Below are positions 17,914-26,962 of a DNA stretch of 64,000 bases, piece by piece. Under the pieces are notes generated by a model that searched no databases, was not told where the DNA came from, and saw only the letters and a program-made list of their open reading frames with translations. Every line of letters starts with the position of its first letter. The first letter of the stretch is position 1. The position numbers were made by a program, and so were the translations under genes. This DNA comes from JAIQFL01 sp035295745 (GTDB lineage Bacteria > Acidobacteriota > Terriglobia > Bryobacterales > Bryobacteraceae): the NCBI GenBank assembly GCA_035295745.1, contig DATGIL010000042.1, forward strand, positions 62,001 through 126,000, in the 5' to 3' direction.

Positions 17914-20769
17914 ATGCGTATGAGATTTCTGCCCACCGTCCCGGCAATCGCGCTGCTGCTGGGGCTGAACGGATTTGCGCAAACCCTGCCGCCGGGGGTC
18001 ACCAAGGCATCTTCCGTGGGAGGCATCACCGAATACGACTTCCCCAATGGGCTGAAGGTCCTCTTGTATCCGGATGAGGCCAATCCGAAGATTACCGTGA
18101 ATGTGACCTACCTGGTCGGTTCTCGCCATGAAGGCTATGGCGAAACCGGCATGGCGCACCTTCTGGAGCACCTCGATTTTATAGAGACGACCAATGGCAG
18201 GGATATCAAGAAAGAGATTACTTCGCACGCAAACCCCTGGAACGGCACCACTTCGTACGATCGGACGAACTACTACGAAACTTTCGTCGCGAATGACGAG
18301 AATCTCAAGTGGGCATTGGGCCTGGAAGCCGACCGCATGGTGAACGTGAAGTTCACGCAGCAGATTCTCGATACCGAGATGACCGTCGTCCGCAATGAGT
18401 TCGAGCGCGGCGAGAACAGTCCGCAGAGCATTCTGCGGGAGAGGGTCGAAGCCACCGCGTACCTCTGGCACAATTACGGTAAATCGACGATCGGCTCGAA
18501 AGACGATCTGGAACACGTCCCGGTGGAGCGGCCCGCGGCCTTTTATCACAAGTATTATCAGCCGGACAACGCGGTACTGGTGGTGACGGGCAAAATCGAT
18601 GAGAGCAGAACGCTGGGTTTCATCGACGATACCTTCGGCAAGATTCCGCGTCCTACCCGCAAGCTCGATCAGACCTATACGGTGGAACCGCCGCAGGACG
18701 GCGAGCGGTTTGTGGAGTTGCGGCGCGTCGGGCAGGGCCAGGAGGTGATCGTGGCCTATCACGGTCCGGCGGCAGGACATCCCGATTCCGCGGCCTTGCA
18801 GGTTCTCGCGGGCATCATGAACGGCGCGGGCGGCGGTGGACGGGGCGGGCGCGGCGGAGGCGGTGGTGGCGCCAACGAGGGCCGCTTGTACAAGGCCCTG
18901 GTGGAGACCAAGAAGGCCGAATCGGCGAACATGGGCATGCGCGCGCTACACGATCCGGGCCTGATCACCGCTACCGCCGCGCTCAACAAGGACCAATCCC
19001 TCGACGAAGTGAAGAAGATTATGGAGCAGACGCTGGAAGATGTAGTCAACAATCCGCCCAGCAAAGCCGAGGTCGATCGAGTCACTACCGGCATGCTGCG
19101 GAACCTGGAAAACAGCCTTTCGGATCCGCAATCGATCGCGACCGGCGCGTTAAACGAAGCCATCGCGCAGGGCGACTGGCGGCTGATGTTCTTGCAGCAC
19201 GACCGCCTCAAAGATGTCAGCCCGTCTGACCTGGTGCGCGTTGCCAAACTGTACCTGAAACCCTCGAATCGTACGGTGGGATACTACATTCCGGATACGG
19301 CGCCCGACCGTACGGTGGTTCCAGCCACGCCCGATTTGGGCGCTCTGCTGAAGGGCTACAAGAGCACCGTTACGATCTCCCATGGAGAAGCTTTCGAGCC
19401 GACGCCTTCCAATATCGAGAGCCGGACCATTCGGACGAAGCTCGCCAACGGCATGAAAGTGGTGATGCTGCCGAAGAAGACCGAAAACGACGTGGTCTCA
19501 GCAGTGATCGAACTGCGTTTCGGAAATGAGAACACACTGGTGGGCAAGAATGCCGCGGCGCAGTTTGCCGGCAGCCTGTTGGGCAGCGGGACCAAATCCA
19601 AGAACCGCTCACAACTCGCCGAGGAGATGCAGAAGCTCAACGCCCGAATCGCGGTTAGCGGCGGCGGTGGTGGTGGTTTCGGCGGAGGCCGCGGCGGTGG
19701 CGGACGTGGAGGCGCAGGTGGAGGCGGCGGTGGAATCTCCAGCGCCACCGCCAGTGTCTCGGCTCCCGCCAAGAATTTCGAGGCGGCATTGCGTCTCGCT
19801 GTCGAGATGCTGAAGGAGCCGGCTTATCCGCAGGCAGATTTCGATCGCATGATCGCCCAACGGCTCAAGGCTCTGGAGAACGTCCCGACGGAACCGAATC
19901 AATTGGCCACGGAGATGTTGCAGCGCCATTTGAGTCCCTTCGCGAAGGGGGATGTCCGCTACTCGCCGACTCGCGAAGAGCAGATCGCCGAATTGAAAAA
20001 GGTGACACTCGACGACGCGCGGAAGTTTCACGATCAGTTCTACGGCGCGAACTATGGCGTTTTCGGAGTGGTGGGTCCGATCGATCGTGCGACGGTCGAG
20101 AAGGTGGCCGGCGAACTCCTGGGTAATTGGAATACGCAGATGGCGTACAAACCGATCGTGACCAGTTTCAAGAAGCCGCCTGCGGCGATTAACAATAAGA
20201 TCGAAACACCAGACAAGGCGAACGCCCAGTTTGAGGCAATGCTGCGCTTCCAAATGTCGGAGAACGATCCCGACTATCCGGCTATGGTGCTGGCCGGCTA
20301 CATGTTCGGTGGTCCCATTACCTCGCATATTTCCGACCGCATCCGCAATCGCGAAGGTCTGAGCTACGGCGCCAACGCCCGCGTTGCCATCCCTTCGGAA
20401 GGTGACTCGGCAACGCTGTCGGGGACGGTCAGTCTGAATCCGGTCAACGGGCCAAAGGTGGAGTTTAGTTTCAAAGACGAACTGGTGAGGACGTTGAAGG
20501 AAGGCTTCTCCGAGAAGGAGGTCGCGGAGTCCAAGAAGGCTTATCTCGATTCGCGCATGGTGTCGCGATCGACGGACGCCGCGTTGCTGACTCTGCTGGC
20601 CTCTCACGAGCAACTCGCCCGCACAATGAAATGGGATGAGCAGATCGAGCAAAAGATACAGGCGCTCACTCCCGAGCAGATCACTGCCGCATTCCGTAGG
20701 CACATCGATCCGGCGAATCTGTCGATCGTAAAGGCGGGCGATTTTAAGGCTGCGGGAGTGTACCAGTAA
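17914..20769 (+). CDS. M16-family (pitrilysin-type) zinc peptidase with Gly/Arg-rich loops
   Basis: 951 residues from ATG 17914, where a signal peptide begins (MRMRFLPTVPAIALLLG); a frame 51 codons longer overlaps the previous gene. The inverted zinc motif HLLEH has ligands His82 and His86 with catalytic Glu85, and Glu162, 76 residues on (VVRNEFERGE), is the third ligand, so the first half is an active domain. The second half (from about 500) is the non-catalytic M16 half with the RxxxSYG-like REGLSYGAN. Two low-complexity inserts, about residues 303-322 and 581-609, are almost pure Gly with Arg. Exported or periplasmic peptidase. Confidence 0.9.
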   Translation: MRMRFLPTVPAIALLLGLNGFAQTLPPGVTKASSVGGITEYDFPNGLKVLLYPDEANPKITVNVTYLVGSRHEGYGETGMAHLLEHLDFIETTNGRDIKKEITSHANPWNGTTSYDRTNYYETFVANDENLKWALGLEADRMVNVKFTQQILDTEMTVVRNEFERGENSPQSILRERVEATAYLWHNYGKSTIGSKDDLEHVPVERPAAFYHKYYQPDNAVLVVTGKIDESRTLGFIDDTFGKIPRPTRKLDQTYTVEPPQDGERFVELRRVGQGQEVIVAYHGPAAGHPDSAALQVLAGIMNGAGGGGRGGRGGGGGGANEGRLYKALVETKKAESANMGMRALHDPGLITATAALNKDQSLDEVKKIMEQTLEDVVNNPPSKAEVDRVTTGMLRNLENSLSDPQSIATGALNEAIAQGDWRLMFLQHDRLKDVSPSDLVRVAKLYLKPSNRTVGYYIPDTAPDRTVVPATPDLGALLKGYKSTVTISHGEAFEPTPSNIESRTIRTKLANGMKVVMLPKKTENDVVSAVIELRFGNENTLVGKNAAAQFAGSLLGSGTKSKNRSQLAEEMQKLNARIAVSGGGGGGFGGGRGGGGRGGAGGGGGGISSATASVSAPAKNFEAALRLAVEMLKEPAYPQADFDRMIAQRLKALENVPTEPNQLATEMLQRHLSPFAKGDVRYSPTREEQIAELKKVTLDDARKFHDQFYGANYGVFGVVGPIDRATVEKVAGELLGNWNTQMAYKPIVTSFKKPPAAINNKIETPDKANAQFEAMLRFQMSENDPDYPAMVLAGYMFGGPITSHISDRIRNREGLSYGANARVAIPSEGDSATLSGTVSLNPVNGPKVEFSFKDELVRTLKEGFSEKEVAESKKAYLDSRMVSRSTDAALLTLLASHEQLARTMKWDEQIEQKIQALTPEQITAAFRRHIDPANLSIVKAGDFKAAGVYQ

Positions 20770-20790
20770 GGGTCGGACAGGGTTTGCCGA

Positions 20791-20926
20791 CGCTCGCTCA
20801 GCAAGCGATCCCGGCGGCGGCGGGAAACGATCAGCCGGGTTCGCTCCCTCACGGTCGCGGCTCGTAAGCTACCCAAATACGTTCGCGCGATACGTGCGCT
20901 TGCGAGCCGCGCGCGTGAGCAAGCGA
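20791..20926. repeat. Dispersed palindromic repeat, copy 1, between convergent genes
   Basis: The stretch 20841-20926 contains CTCCCTCACGGTCGCGGCTCG and ends GCGAGCCGCGCGCGTGAGC plus AAGCGA, the same modules seen at 33019-33345 and 46399-46700. A shorter fragment (AGCAAGCGATCC) lies at about 20799-20810. The copy exactly fills the gap between the 3' ends of the M16 peptidase and the phosphatase genes, ending one base before the phosphatase stop codon. Confidence 0.7.
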
Positions 20927-21379
20927 CTACACGTCGACGCGGCCGGACCCAAAAGGCCGGAGCTTGGGCTGGGTTTGCTCGCGCCGCAATTCCAGAATCA
21001 GATTCATAACCAGCCGCTCGATGGCATCCCGGACCTCGCAATGCTCATCATATTTCAAGTAGACGGGGTCCGGAATATCCCAGCTCCGAATCGACGTGCC
21101 CACACTATCCGGCAGGTCGAATCCGCTCATGTTGATGACCACATCGAATTGCGCCCGTCCCAGATGCCGGATGCTCTTCGGAAAATGATCGCGCAGATCG
21201 AGCCCCTTCTCGCGCATTGCGCGAATGGTATCGTCCGGTAGCCCGATTGCCGGTGTCAGCCCAGCGCTCGCGGACACCAGGACGTCGCTGCCGTAGGCTC
21301 GCGCGAAAGCTTCCGCCATCTGACTGCGACAGGCATTCCCCAGGCAGACAAACAGTACGCGTTTGAGAGGAGCGCTCAC
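20927..21379 (-). CDS. Low-molecular-weight phosphatase / ArsC-like family protein
   Basis: 150 residues. The P-loop CLGNACRS (C-x5-R-S) at about residues 12-19 and the acid-loop Asp-Pro (SWDIPDPVYLK) near 110 match low-molecular-weight protein tyrosine phosphatases and thioredoxin-type arsenate reductases. The distal Cys pair expected in arsenate reductases is not evident, so phosphatase activity is more likely. It overlaps pdxT by four bases (ATGA) and so is translated from the same message as the vitamin B6 genes; a role in dephosphorylating a B6 vitamer is possible but speculative. Confidence 0.8.
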   Translation of the reverse strand: MSAPLKRVLFVCLGNACRSQMAEAFARAYGSDVLVSASAGLTPAIGLPDDTIRAMREKGLDLRDHFPKSIRHLGRAQFDVVINMSGFDLPDSVGTSIRSWDIPDPVYLKYDEHCEVRDAIERLVMNLILELRREQTQPKLRPFGSGRVDV

Positions 21380-21954
21380 AGCTTCTCCAGAAAGAGTTCG
21401 TGCACCCGCAGGTCCGTGGTCAGCTCGGGATGAAACGTGGCCGCCATGTAGCGCCCCTGCTCCACCAGGACGGGGTCGCCGTGATAACGCGCCAGCACCG
21501 TGGACCCCTCACCAATTCTGCGGATGATGGGAGCCCGGATGAAGACCGCTTCGAGCTTGCCCGGCGCGGTCCGCGCCTGAAACTCCGGCTCGGGATCGAT
21601 CGCCGCGACGCGGCTGTCGATCTGCCGGCCGTAAGCGTTCCGCTCCACGCCAATGTCCATGAAGTTCAAGCTATCCTGCCCGGGGCTCGTCACCTCCCGT
21701 GCCATCAGAATCGCGCCTGCGCACGTGCCGAAGACCGGCTTCCGCGTCCCGAATTCCGTGAGCCGCTCCATCAGACCTTCATAGCGCAGCAGTTTGAGCA
21801 TAGTGGTGCTCTCGCCGCCGGGAATGATCAGTCCGTCGATGTGATCGAACTGCTCCGGGTCGCGGACGAAGACGGGCTTGGCGCCGGCGCGTTCGACAGC
21901 CGCGCCGTGCGCCTCGAAATCCCCTTGCAGGGACAGGATTCCTACCTTTTTCAT
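21376..21954 (-). CDS. pdxT: Pyridoxal 5'-phosphate synthase glutaminase subunit PdxT
   Basis: 192 residues, standard length. Class I glutaminase triad: Cys in FGTCAG, and His-x-Glu in TFHPELTTD near the C terminus; the ammonia-channel motif GGESTT at about residues 46-51 is diagnostic of PdxT. It hydrolyses glutamine and passes ammonia to PdxS in a 12+12 complex in the cytoplasm. It starts within the stop codon of pdxS (TAATG), a translationally coupled pair. Confidence 0.95.
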   Translation of the reverse strand: MKKVGILSLQGDFEAHGAAVERAGAKPVFVRDPEQFDHIDGLIIPGGESTTMLKLLRYEGLMERLTEFGTRKPVFGTCAGAILMAREVTSPGQDSLNFMDIGVERNAYGRQIDSRVAAIDPEPEFQARTAPGKLEAVFIRAPIIRRIGEGSTVLARYHGDPVLVEQGRYMAATFHPELTTDLRVHELFLEKL

Positions 21955-22844
21955 TACCAGCCCCGTGTCTGCATCAGCTCCGACTCGGGCATCTTCGACA
22001 CGTCGAGACCGGGCATCGCCTCACCCAAGGCACGGCTGGCTTCGAGCAGCTTTTCGGGGTTGTTGAAATTCTTCGCTGCCTTGACAATGGCATTGGCACG
22101 CGCCGCCGGGTCGGACGACTTGAAGATACCGGAGCCGACGAAAACAGCTTCGGCGCCAAGCTGCATAACCAGTGCGGCATCCGCCGGTGTCGCGATGCCA
22201 CCCGCGGAGAAGTTTGGCACCGGCAGCCTGCCGTGTTTCGCGACCCACTCCACCAGTTCGAGCGGCGCCTGCAGGTTCTTCGCCTGGTGCACCAGTTCCT
22301 CTTTACCGAGTACAGTGAGTTGCTTCATTTCCTTCACGATGGTGCGAATGTGACGGACGGCTTCCACGATATTGCCGGAGCCCGCTTCGCCCTTGGTGCG
22401 GATCATCGCCGCGCCTTCGGCAATCCGCCGCAGCGCCTCGCCCAAATTCCGTGCGCCACACACGAAAGGCACGATGAAGTCGTGCTTGTCGATGTGATGC
22501 TCTTCATCGGCCGGCGTGAGTACTTCGCTCTCGTCGATGAAATCCACGTGCAGGGCTTCCAGAATGCGCGCCTCCATGAAATGGCCGATGCGCGCCTTGG
22601 CCATTACCGGGATACTAACGGTGTGCTGGATCTGCTCGATGATGCCGATATTGGCCATCCGCGCCACGCCGCCATCCCGTCGGATATCGGACGGGACGCG
22701 CTCCAGCGCCATCACCGCGGATGCCCCGGCGTCCTCGGCGATCCTCGCCTGTTCCGGATTGGTGACGTCCATGATGACGCCGCCCTTCAACATTTCTGCG
22801 TGTCCTACATTGACTCGAAATCGTTCCGTCTCAAACTGAAACAT
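21954..22844 (-). CDS. pdxS: Pyridoxal 5'-phosphate synthase lyase subunit PdxS
   Basis: 296 residues, standard length. A GGAGG site lies eight bases before the ATG. The (beta/alpha)8 barrel lysines are visible: the Lys in VMAKARIGHFMEAR forms the intermediate with ribose 5-phosphate, and the Lys in MIRTKGEAGSGN carries the product. With PdxT it condenses ribose 5-phosphate, glyceraldehyde 3-phosphate and ammonia to pyridoxal 5'-phosphate. Co-directional with the upstream regulator, 23 bp apart. Confidence 0.97.
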   Translation of the reverse strand: MFQFETERFRVNVGHAEMLKGGVIMDVTNPEQARIAEDAGASAVMALERVPSDIRRDGGVARMANIGIIEQIQHTVSIPVMAKARIGHFMEARILEALHVDFIDESEVLTPADEEHHIDKHDFIVPFVCGARNLGEALRRIAEGAAMIRTKGEAGSGNIVEAVRHIRTIVKEMKQLTVLGKEELVHQAKNLQAPLELVEWVAKHGRLPVPNFSAGGIATPADAALVMQLGAEAVFVGSGIFKSSDPAARANAIVKAAKNFNNPEKLLEASRALGEAMPGLDVSKMPESELMQTRGW

Positions 22845-22867
22845 ATCATCTCCCTCCGCAAAATCGC

Positions 22868-24346
22868 TTACACCATAGCGGGCGCCGGTTCGAAACTGCG
22901 CGATGCAGCTTCCAGTTCACCCGAAACAATCCTGCCCAAAATCGCCAGTCCCGAACGGATCTGGTCCGGCGGCAGCCCTGCAAAACTCAAGCGCAGCGCA
23001 CCCGTCTCCCGGCGCGACACCGCGAAATACTGCCCCGGTAGATAGGCCACGCCTTCTTTCTGCGCGCGCGACAGCAATTCGCTTGCGTCCAGGGGCTCCG
23101 GCAGGCGAACCCATACGTTCATTCCGCCTTCCGGCCGGGTCCAGCGTGTCCCGGCGGGTAGGTACGCGCGACACGATTCCAGCGTCGCCGCCAATCGCTC
23201 CGCACCCGCAGCCAACATGCGCCCGCGATGCGCCTCCAGACGCCCGGACTCCGCGAATTCCAGCAATACCGCCTGCGAGAGCTGATCGGTGTGCAGATCG
23301 GCCGCCTCCTTCGCCTGACGTAGGCGATCCACCAGGAGCTTGGGGCCCATCACCCAACCGACGCGCAGTCCGGGAAAGCTCACTTTCGAGAAACTCCGCA
23401 GCAGAACCGTGCCACCCGATTTGTCGAGTTGCTTGATCGCGGGCAGCGATTCGCCGGCGTAGCGAAGTTCACCGTAGGCATCGTTCTCGACAATCGGAAC
23501 GCCGGCTGCGGCGGCCGCCTCGAGCAGCGCCAGACGCGCCGCCAGCGGAACGGTCGCGCCGGTCGGATTCTGGAAATTCGATGTGACCACGAGAAAGCGT
23601 GGATGTTCCCGCTCCAGGATGCGCTCCGCCTGAACCGGGTCCAGTCCGTCGATGCCGACCGGAATCCCCACCAGGCGCGCGCCCATGCCGCTAAGCAGGT
23701 TCTTCAGCCCGGTATAGACGGGATCCTCCACCGCCACCGCGTCGCCCGGCCTGAGGAGCACGCGCCCGATGAGATCGAGCGCCTGCTGGCAGCCGTTAGT
23801 GATGATGAGGTCGTCGCCTGGGCTAGCCAAATTCTGCCGGCGCGCCTCGTCGAGCAGGTGACGCCGCAGCGGTTCATATCCGCTGGGGGAACCCAACTGC
23901 AGAATGTCCGCGAAATCCTCGCGCGCCAGGACGGCGCGGCAGGTCTCCCGAACTTCATCCAGCGGAAACAGATCGCGAGAAGGCCGGGACATCGCGAAGC
24001 TGATCACATGCTTCCCGAATCCGCCTGAGGATGCCGGAGTTGCCGGCGATTCGCTCCGTTCCAGAAGCGCCCTCCAGTCCACCCCGCCAGCGTCGCGCTC
24101 TCGCTCGCCGGTCACGAAACTGCCGCGCCCGACTTGTCCGGCGATCAGACCCTCGGACTCCAGCATTTCATAGGCAGCAGAGATCGTGGTCCGGTTCAGT
24201 CCAAGCTGGCCAGCCAATTCCCGGGTGGCTGGTAACCGCTCGCCACGGGCGAGCTCGCCAGACCGAATTTTTCCCGCGATATGTGCGAATACCTGCCGAT
24301 ACAGCGGCACTTCGGAGTCATGTACCAGCGCTGGCTTGAAGTCCAT
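22868..24346 (-). CDS. MocR/GntR-type regulator with aminotransferase domain, probable PdxR
   Basis: 492 residues from the ATG at 24346 (an ATG six codons earlier is possible). Residues about 10-80 are a GntR winged helix (LPATRELAGQLGLNRTTISAAYEML), then a fold-type I aminotransferase domain with the PLP Lys in LLRSFSKVSFPGLRVGW. Family members next to pdxST (PdxR) sense PLP through that Lys and control pdxST. In most genomes the regulator is divergent; here it is upstream and co-directional, so autoregulation would control the whole operon. Exact regulatory sign unknown. Confidence 0.85.
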   Translation of the reverse strand: MDFKPALVHDSEVPLYRQVFAHIAGKIRSGELARGERLPATRELAGQLGLNRTTISAAYEMLESEGLIAGQVGRGSFVTGERERDAGGVDWRALLERSESPATPASSGGFGKHVISFAMSRPSRDLFPLDEVRETCRAVLAREDFADILQLGSPSGYEPLRRHLLDEARRQNLASPGDDLIITNGCQQALDLIGRVLLRPGDAVAVEDPVYTGLKNLLSGMGARLVGIPVGIDGLDPVQAERILEREHPRFLVVTSNFQNPTGATVPLAARLALLEAAAAAGVPIVENDAYGELRYAGESLPAIKQLDKSGGTVLLRSFSKVSFPGLRVGWVMGPKLLVDRLRQAKEAADLHTDQLSQAVLLEFAESGRLEAHRGRMLAAGAERLAATLESCRAYLPAGTRWTRPEGGMNVWVRLPEPLDASELLSRAQKEGVAYLPGQYFAVSRRETGALRLSFAGLPPDQIRSGLAILGRIVSGELEAASRSFEPAPAMV

Positions 24347-24389
24347 CCAGCCATACCATACCACATTGGACTGGTCGCTGGCTTCAAAA

Positions 24390-25574
24390 TCATTTGATGG
24401 TCAGCTCGTAGGCGCCTACCGTGTCGTTGTGCGACCAGACCCGAAGATAGTAGGTCTTATTCTCCTCGACACTGATGGTGTCGCGAAGACTCGCCCCCAG
24501 TTTGGTAACGTCAGGGCCAAACCCGATTTGCCGCATATCGGGTGCGTACTTGGTAATTGCCGGTATCAGGGTGTCGGAGCCGTTTTTGATCTCGATCGTA
24601 AGCGTACCGCTGCGTGGGCTGGCGAAGGAATAGTAATCGGTATCCTTCGCGTCCATGATATTGGCTTCGATGGTCTGCCCGACTGTGATATTGGCCGGGT
24701 TGTAGATCTGGTCGTTTGGCTCATACGCATCGAATGCCTTCATCGGGCGTACCAGCAAGGAATAAAGGCCCGTGGCGCCGATCCCTTCGATTTTGATGTA
24801 CAAGTCTGTATTCGGCGGAGGCGATACGTGCAATCTCACCGTGGCCCCCGGGTCTTCTTTGTCGATCGACCCCAACAGGGTCATGGAATCGTCGTACATG
24901 TTGAGTTTGAGTCCCGGCGAACTAGTCTTGTTGGTGAAAAGAATTTCCACCATGTCCCGCGGAGGCGCAGGTGAACTCACCCTGTACCAATCCACATCGC
25001 TCGCGTTCTCAACGGTACCCTCGATGGATTGGCCGAGTGCGAGAATATTGGCGCTTTGCTTGGCGTCGTTCGGCTCAAGTTCGCGATTCACTGGTATGGC
25101 GGCATTTAGAGAGCGAAGTACTTTGAAGCGCTCCAGATTCTGCCTCGTCGGACGGTATCCCGAATCCCGTGTCAGAACTTCACGAAAGGCGTTGACGGCG
25201 CGCGCTGTATCGTCCATGTGCGCGTACAGAACTCCCAGATCGTTGAAGATCACGGGCAGGGCTGTTTGCTTGGCAGCTTCCTCGAGGAGTGCAGCGGCGC
25301 CCCCGTAATCCCGGCGTTGCATCGATTCCGCGGCCAGTTGGAATTTCTCCTGGGCGTCGGAATTCACCGCGGATCCATAGTACCGGGTGTTCTCCTCGCT
25401 GAATGTTTCGAGGCTGGTGATATACCCTGGGAGTCCGGACGATGTGTCGAACGGCGCGAAGCGCCGCCACCCCCAGACGAAAACGGACACAGACAACAGC
25501 GGGATTACCACCCAATGCAGCGGATACTTCGACCGTTTCCTTTTTTTGCGAACCAGTGTAGGTTCTTCCGCCAT
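24390..25574 (-). CDS. Membrane-anchored TPR protein with two pre-peptidase-type domains
   Basis: 394 residues. A basic N terminus (RKKRKRSKY) is followed by one membrane helix (WVVIPLLSVSVFVWGW, about 20-36). Residues about 70-160 hold TPR-like repeats (RRDYGGAAALLEEAAKQ, DTARAVNAFREVL). Two bacterial pre-peptidase C-terminal-like beta domains follow, each with an EPND start (ELEPNDAKQSAN about 178 and YEPNDQIYNPAN about 285) and WYRV/YYSF strand pairs. The periplasmic part probably binds other molecules. It lies 43 bp upstream of the PdxR-like gene on the same strand. Confidence 0.7.
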   Translation of the reverse strand: MAEEPTLVRKKRKRSKYPLHWVVIPLLSVSVFVWGWRRFAPFDTSSGLPGYITSLETFSEENTRYYGSAVNSDAQEKFQLAAESMQRRDYGGAAALLEEAAKQTALPVIFNDLGVLYAHMDDTARAVNAFREVLTRDSGYRPTRQNLERFKVLRSLNAAIPVNRELEPNDAKQSANILALGQSIEGTVENASDVDWYRVSSPAPPRDMVEILFTNKTSSPGLKLNMYDDSMTLLGSIDKEDPGATVRLHVSPPPNTDLYIKIEGIGATGLYSLLVRPMKAFDAYEPNDQIYNPANITVGQTIEANIMDAKDTDYYSFASPRSGTLTIEIKNGSDTLIPAITKYAPDMRQIGFGPDVTKLGASLRDTISVEENKTYYLRVWSHNDTVGAYELTIK

Positions 25575-25708
25575 GTCTTTCCATAACGGCGCACCCGCTC
25601 GCGCGGCCCGCCCCGTTTCTGTTCCGCTTGATACACTATTGTACGCGGAAGTCCGATTCGGCGCGTGTATGGAGTCAGGAGCGGCTTCTCCCGACGGTGT
25701 GTCAACGC

Positions 25709-26815
25709 ATGATGAGACCCTTGCCGATGGTGGCTCTGGTCTGCGGGTTAGCGGTTCTCGCAGCCCCGGCCCAAAGGAAGAAAAAAGAAGAAGAGACGCA
25801 GACGCTCCAGGTCCCCAAGGAACTCCCGAGTGCCGTTACGGGTGACACTCGCAGACTAACTTTTTATGTGACGCCCCTTTCCGCAAAAGGCCTACTGTCG
25901 CAACAGATTCGCGATGCGATCAAAGCTCTCTTTCATGAAACCGGCAGCGACACTGTGCTCAAACTGCGCGCTTTTGTCGCTGGTACTGGAGATCTTCGAC
26001 GCGTGCGGGACCTGGTGAGCGAGGTGTTCACGGACCGTCGCCAGCCGCTTCCCTCACTCAGCCTGATCCAAACGGGTGGTCTGCCCCTCGATGGCAGCCA
26101 GGTGGTGCTGGAAGCCATTGCTGCGAGCAAGAAGGAACCGAATCCCGAAGGCCTGGTCTTCATTTCCGCGCAAATCGCGTCTTCCGAGAATCCTCTAGAT
26201 CCTGTTTCGCCGCTGGTCACCAAGTCACTGGCGTCGCTCCGCCAGGCGGTGAAGGGAGCCGGATCGGAGCCTTCCGATGTGGTGCGAGTCACCTGTTTCC
26301 TGAGTTCGCTCGAGCAACTGGCCGCAAGCCGGCAACAGGTAGAAGCCGAGTACCCGCGCGCTGCCCTGAATTTCGTTCAGCCGCAACGCGCCTCTTTGCG
26401 AGGACTCGCCGCGTGCGAAGCCGTCGCGCGCCTCCGCTGGAGAACGGGCACTCGCATTCACTGGGTGAATCCGGAAGGATTGGCCACGGAGTCCGGACAA
26501 TCGCAGATCGCTTTGGTGGCCGCGCCGCACGTGGTCTTGACGGGTACCCAGGTCTCGTTCGGTTACGAAGAGAAGGACGCCCGGCTGGCCTTCATGCGCC
26601 TGCAGAAGGCGTTAGAACAATCGAGTGTAGGCACGCGGGACGTGGCGTACGCGCACTACTATCCGCTCTCGCCGGGGATTGCCAATCAGGTTCGCAAGAT
26701 CCGCCCCGAGTTTTTCGATGCGGCACACCCGCCCGCCGGCTCCCTGCTTCTCTTCGAAGGCTTACCTTCGATGGATGCCGGATTCGCCATCGACGTGATC
26801 GCGGCGAAGGACTGA
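25709..26815 (+). CDS. Exported protein with two RidA/YjgF-like domains
   Basis: 368 residues from the ATG at 25709 (MMRPLPMVALVCGLAVLAAP is a signal peptide; a 27-codon longer frame lacks one). Two regions resemble RidA subunits: residues about 35-140 with FVAGTGDLRRVRDLVSEVF, and about 150-240 with VVRVTCFLSSLEQLAASRQQ and RAALNFVQPQRASLRG. A third, less clear segment lies near the C terminus. RidA normally deaminates reactive enamines in the cytoplasm; an exported copy is unusual. The conserved RidA Arg cannot be assigned with certainty, so activity is open. Confidence 0.6.
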   Translation: MMRPLPMVALVCGLAVLAAPAQRKKKEEETQTLQVPKELPSAVTGDTRRLTFYVTPLSAKGLLSQQIRDAIKALFHETGSDTVLKLRAFVAGTGDLRRVRDLVSEVFTDRRQPLPSLSLIQTGGLPLDGSQVVLEAIAASKKEPNPEGLVFISAQIASSENPLDPVSPLVTKSLASLRQAVKGAGSEPSDVVRVTCFLSSLEQLAASRQQVEAEYPRAALNFVQPQRASLRGLAACEAVARLRWRTGTRIHWVNPEGLATESGQSQIALVAAPHVVLTGTQVSFGYEEKDARLAFMRLQKALEQSSVGTRDVAYAHYYPLSPGIANQVRKIRPEFFDAAHPPAGSLLLFEGLPSMDAGFAIDVIAAKD

Positions 26816-26901
26816 TTTCTCGTCGGTGGAAAGTCGACGAGGTGTTCACGTGAAGCAACGTCAAAAAAAAACTTTCGTGCGGCGGATTTTGTGGACGCCC
26901 G

Positions 26902-26928
26902 AAAAAGCGTCGAGAAGAATCTCGACGC
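26902..26928 (-). terminator. Intrinsic terminator of the DUF1080-PHP gene
   Basis: Perfect 9-bp arms GCGTCGAGA and TCTCGACGC (26907-26915 and 26920-26928) with a four-base loop; read on the minus strand the stem is followed directly by TTTTT. It starts 35 bases after the stop codon at 26963. Confidence 0.85.
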
Positions 26929-26962
26929 GGAACAGAAGAGTCTTTGCGCCACGTTACGCGGC

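Noticed and set aside
19609..20703. 364-codon open frame on the minus strand
   Set aside because: Antisense to the M16 peptidase; product rich in Arg and His with no domain.
22868..24346. Reading the MocR-type protein as a plain aminotransferase
   Set aside because: The N-terminal winged helix is clear and the neighbouring pdxST genes favour a regulator.
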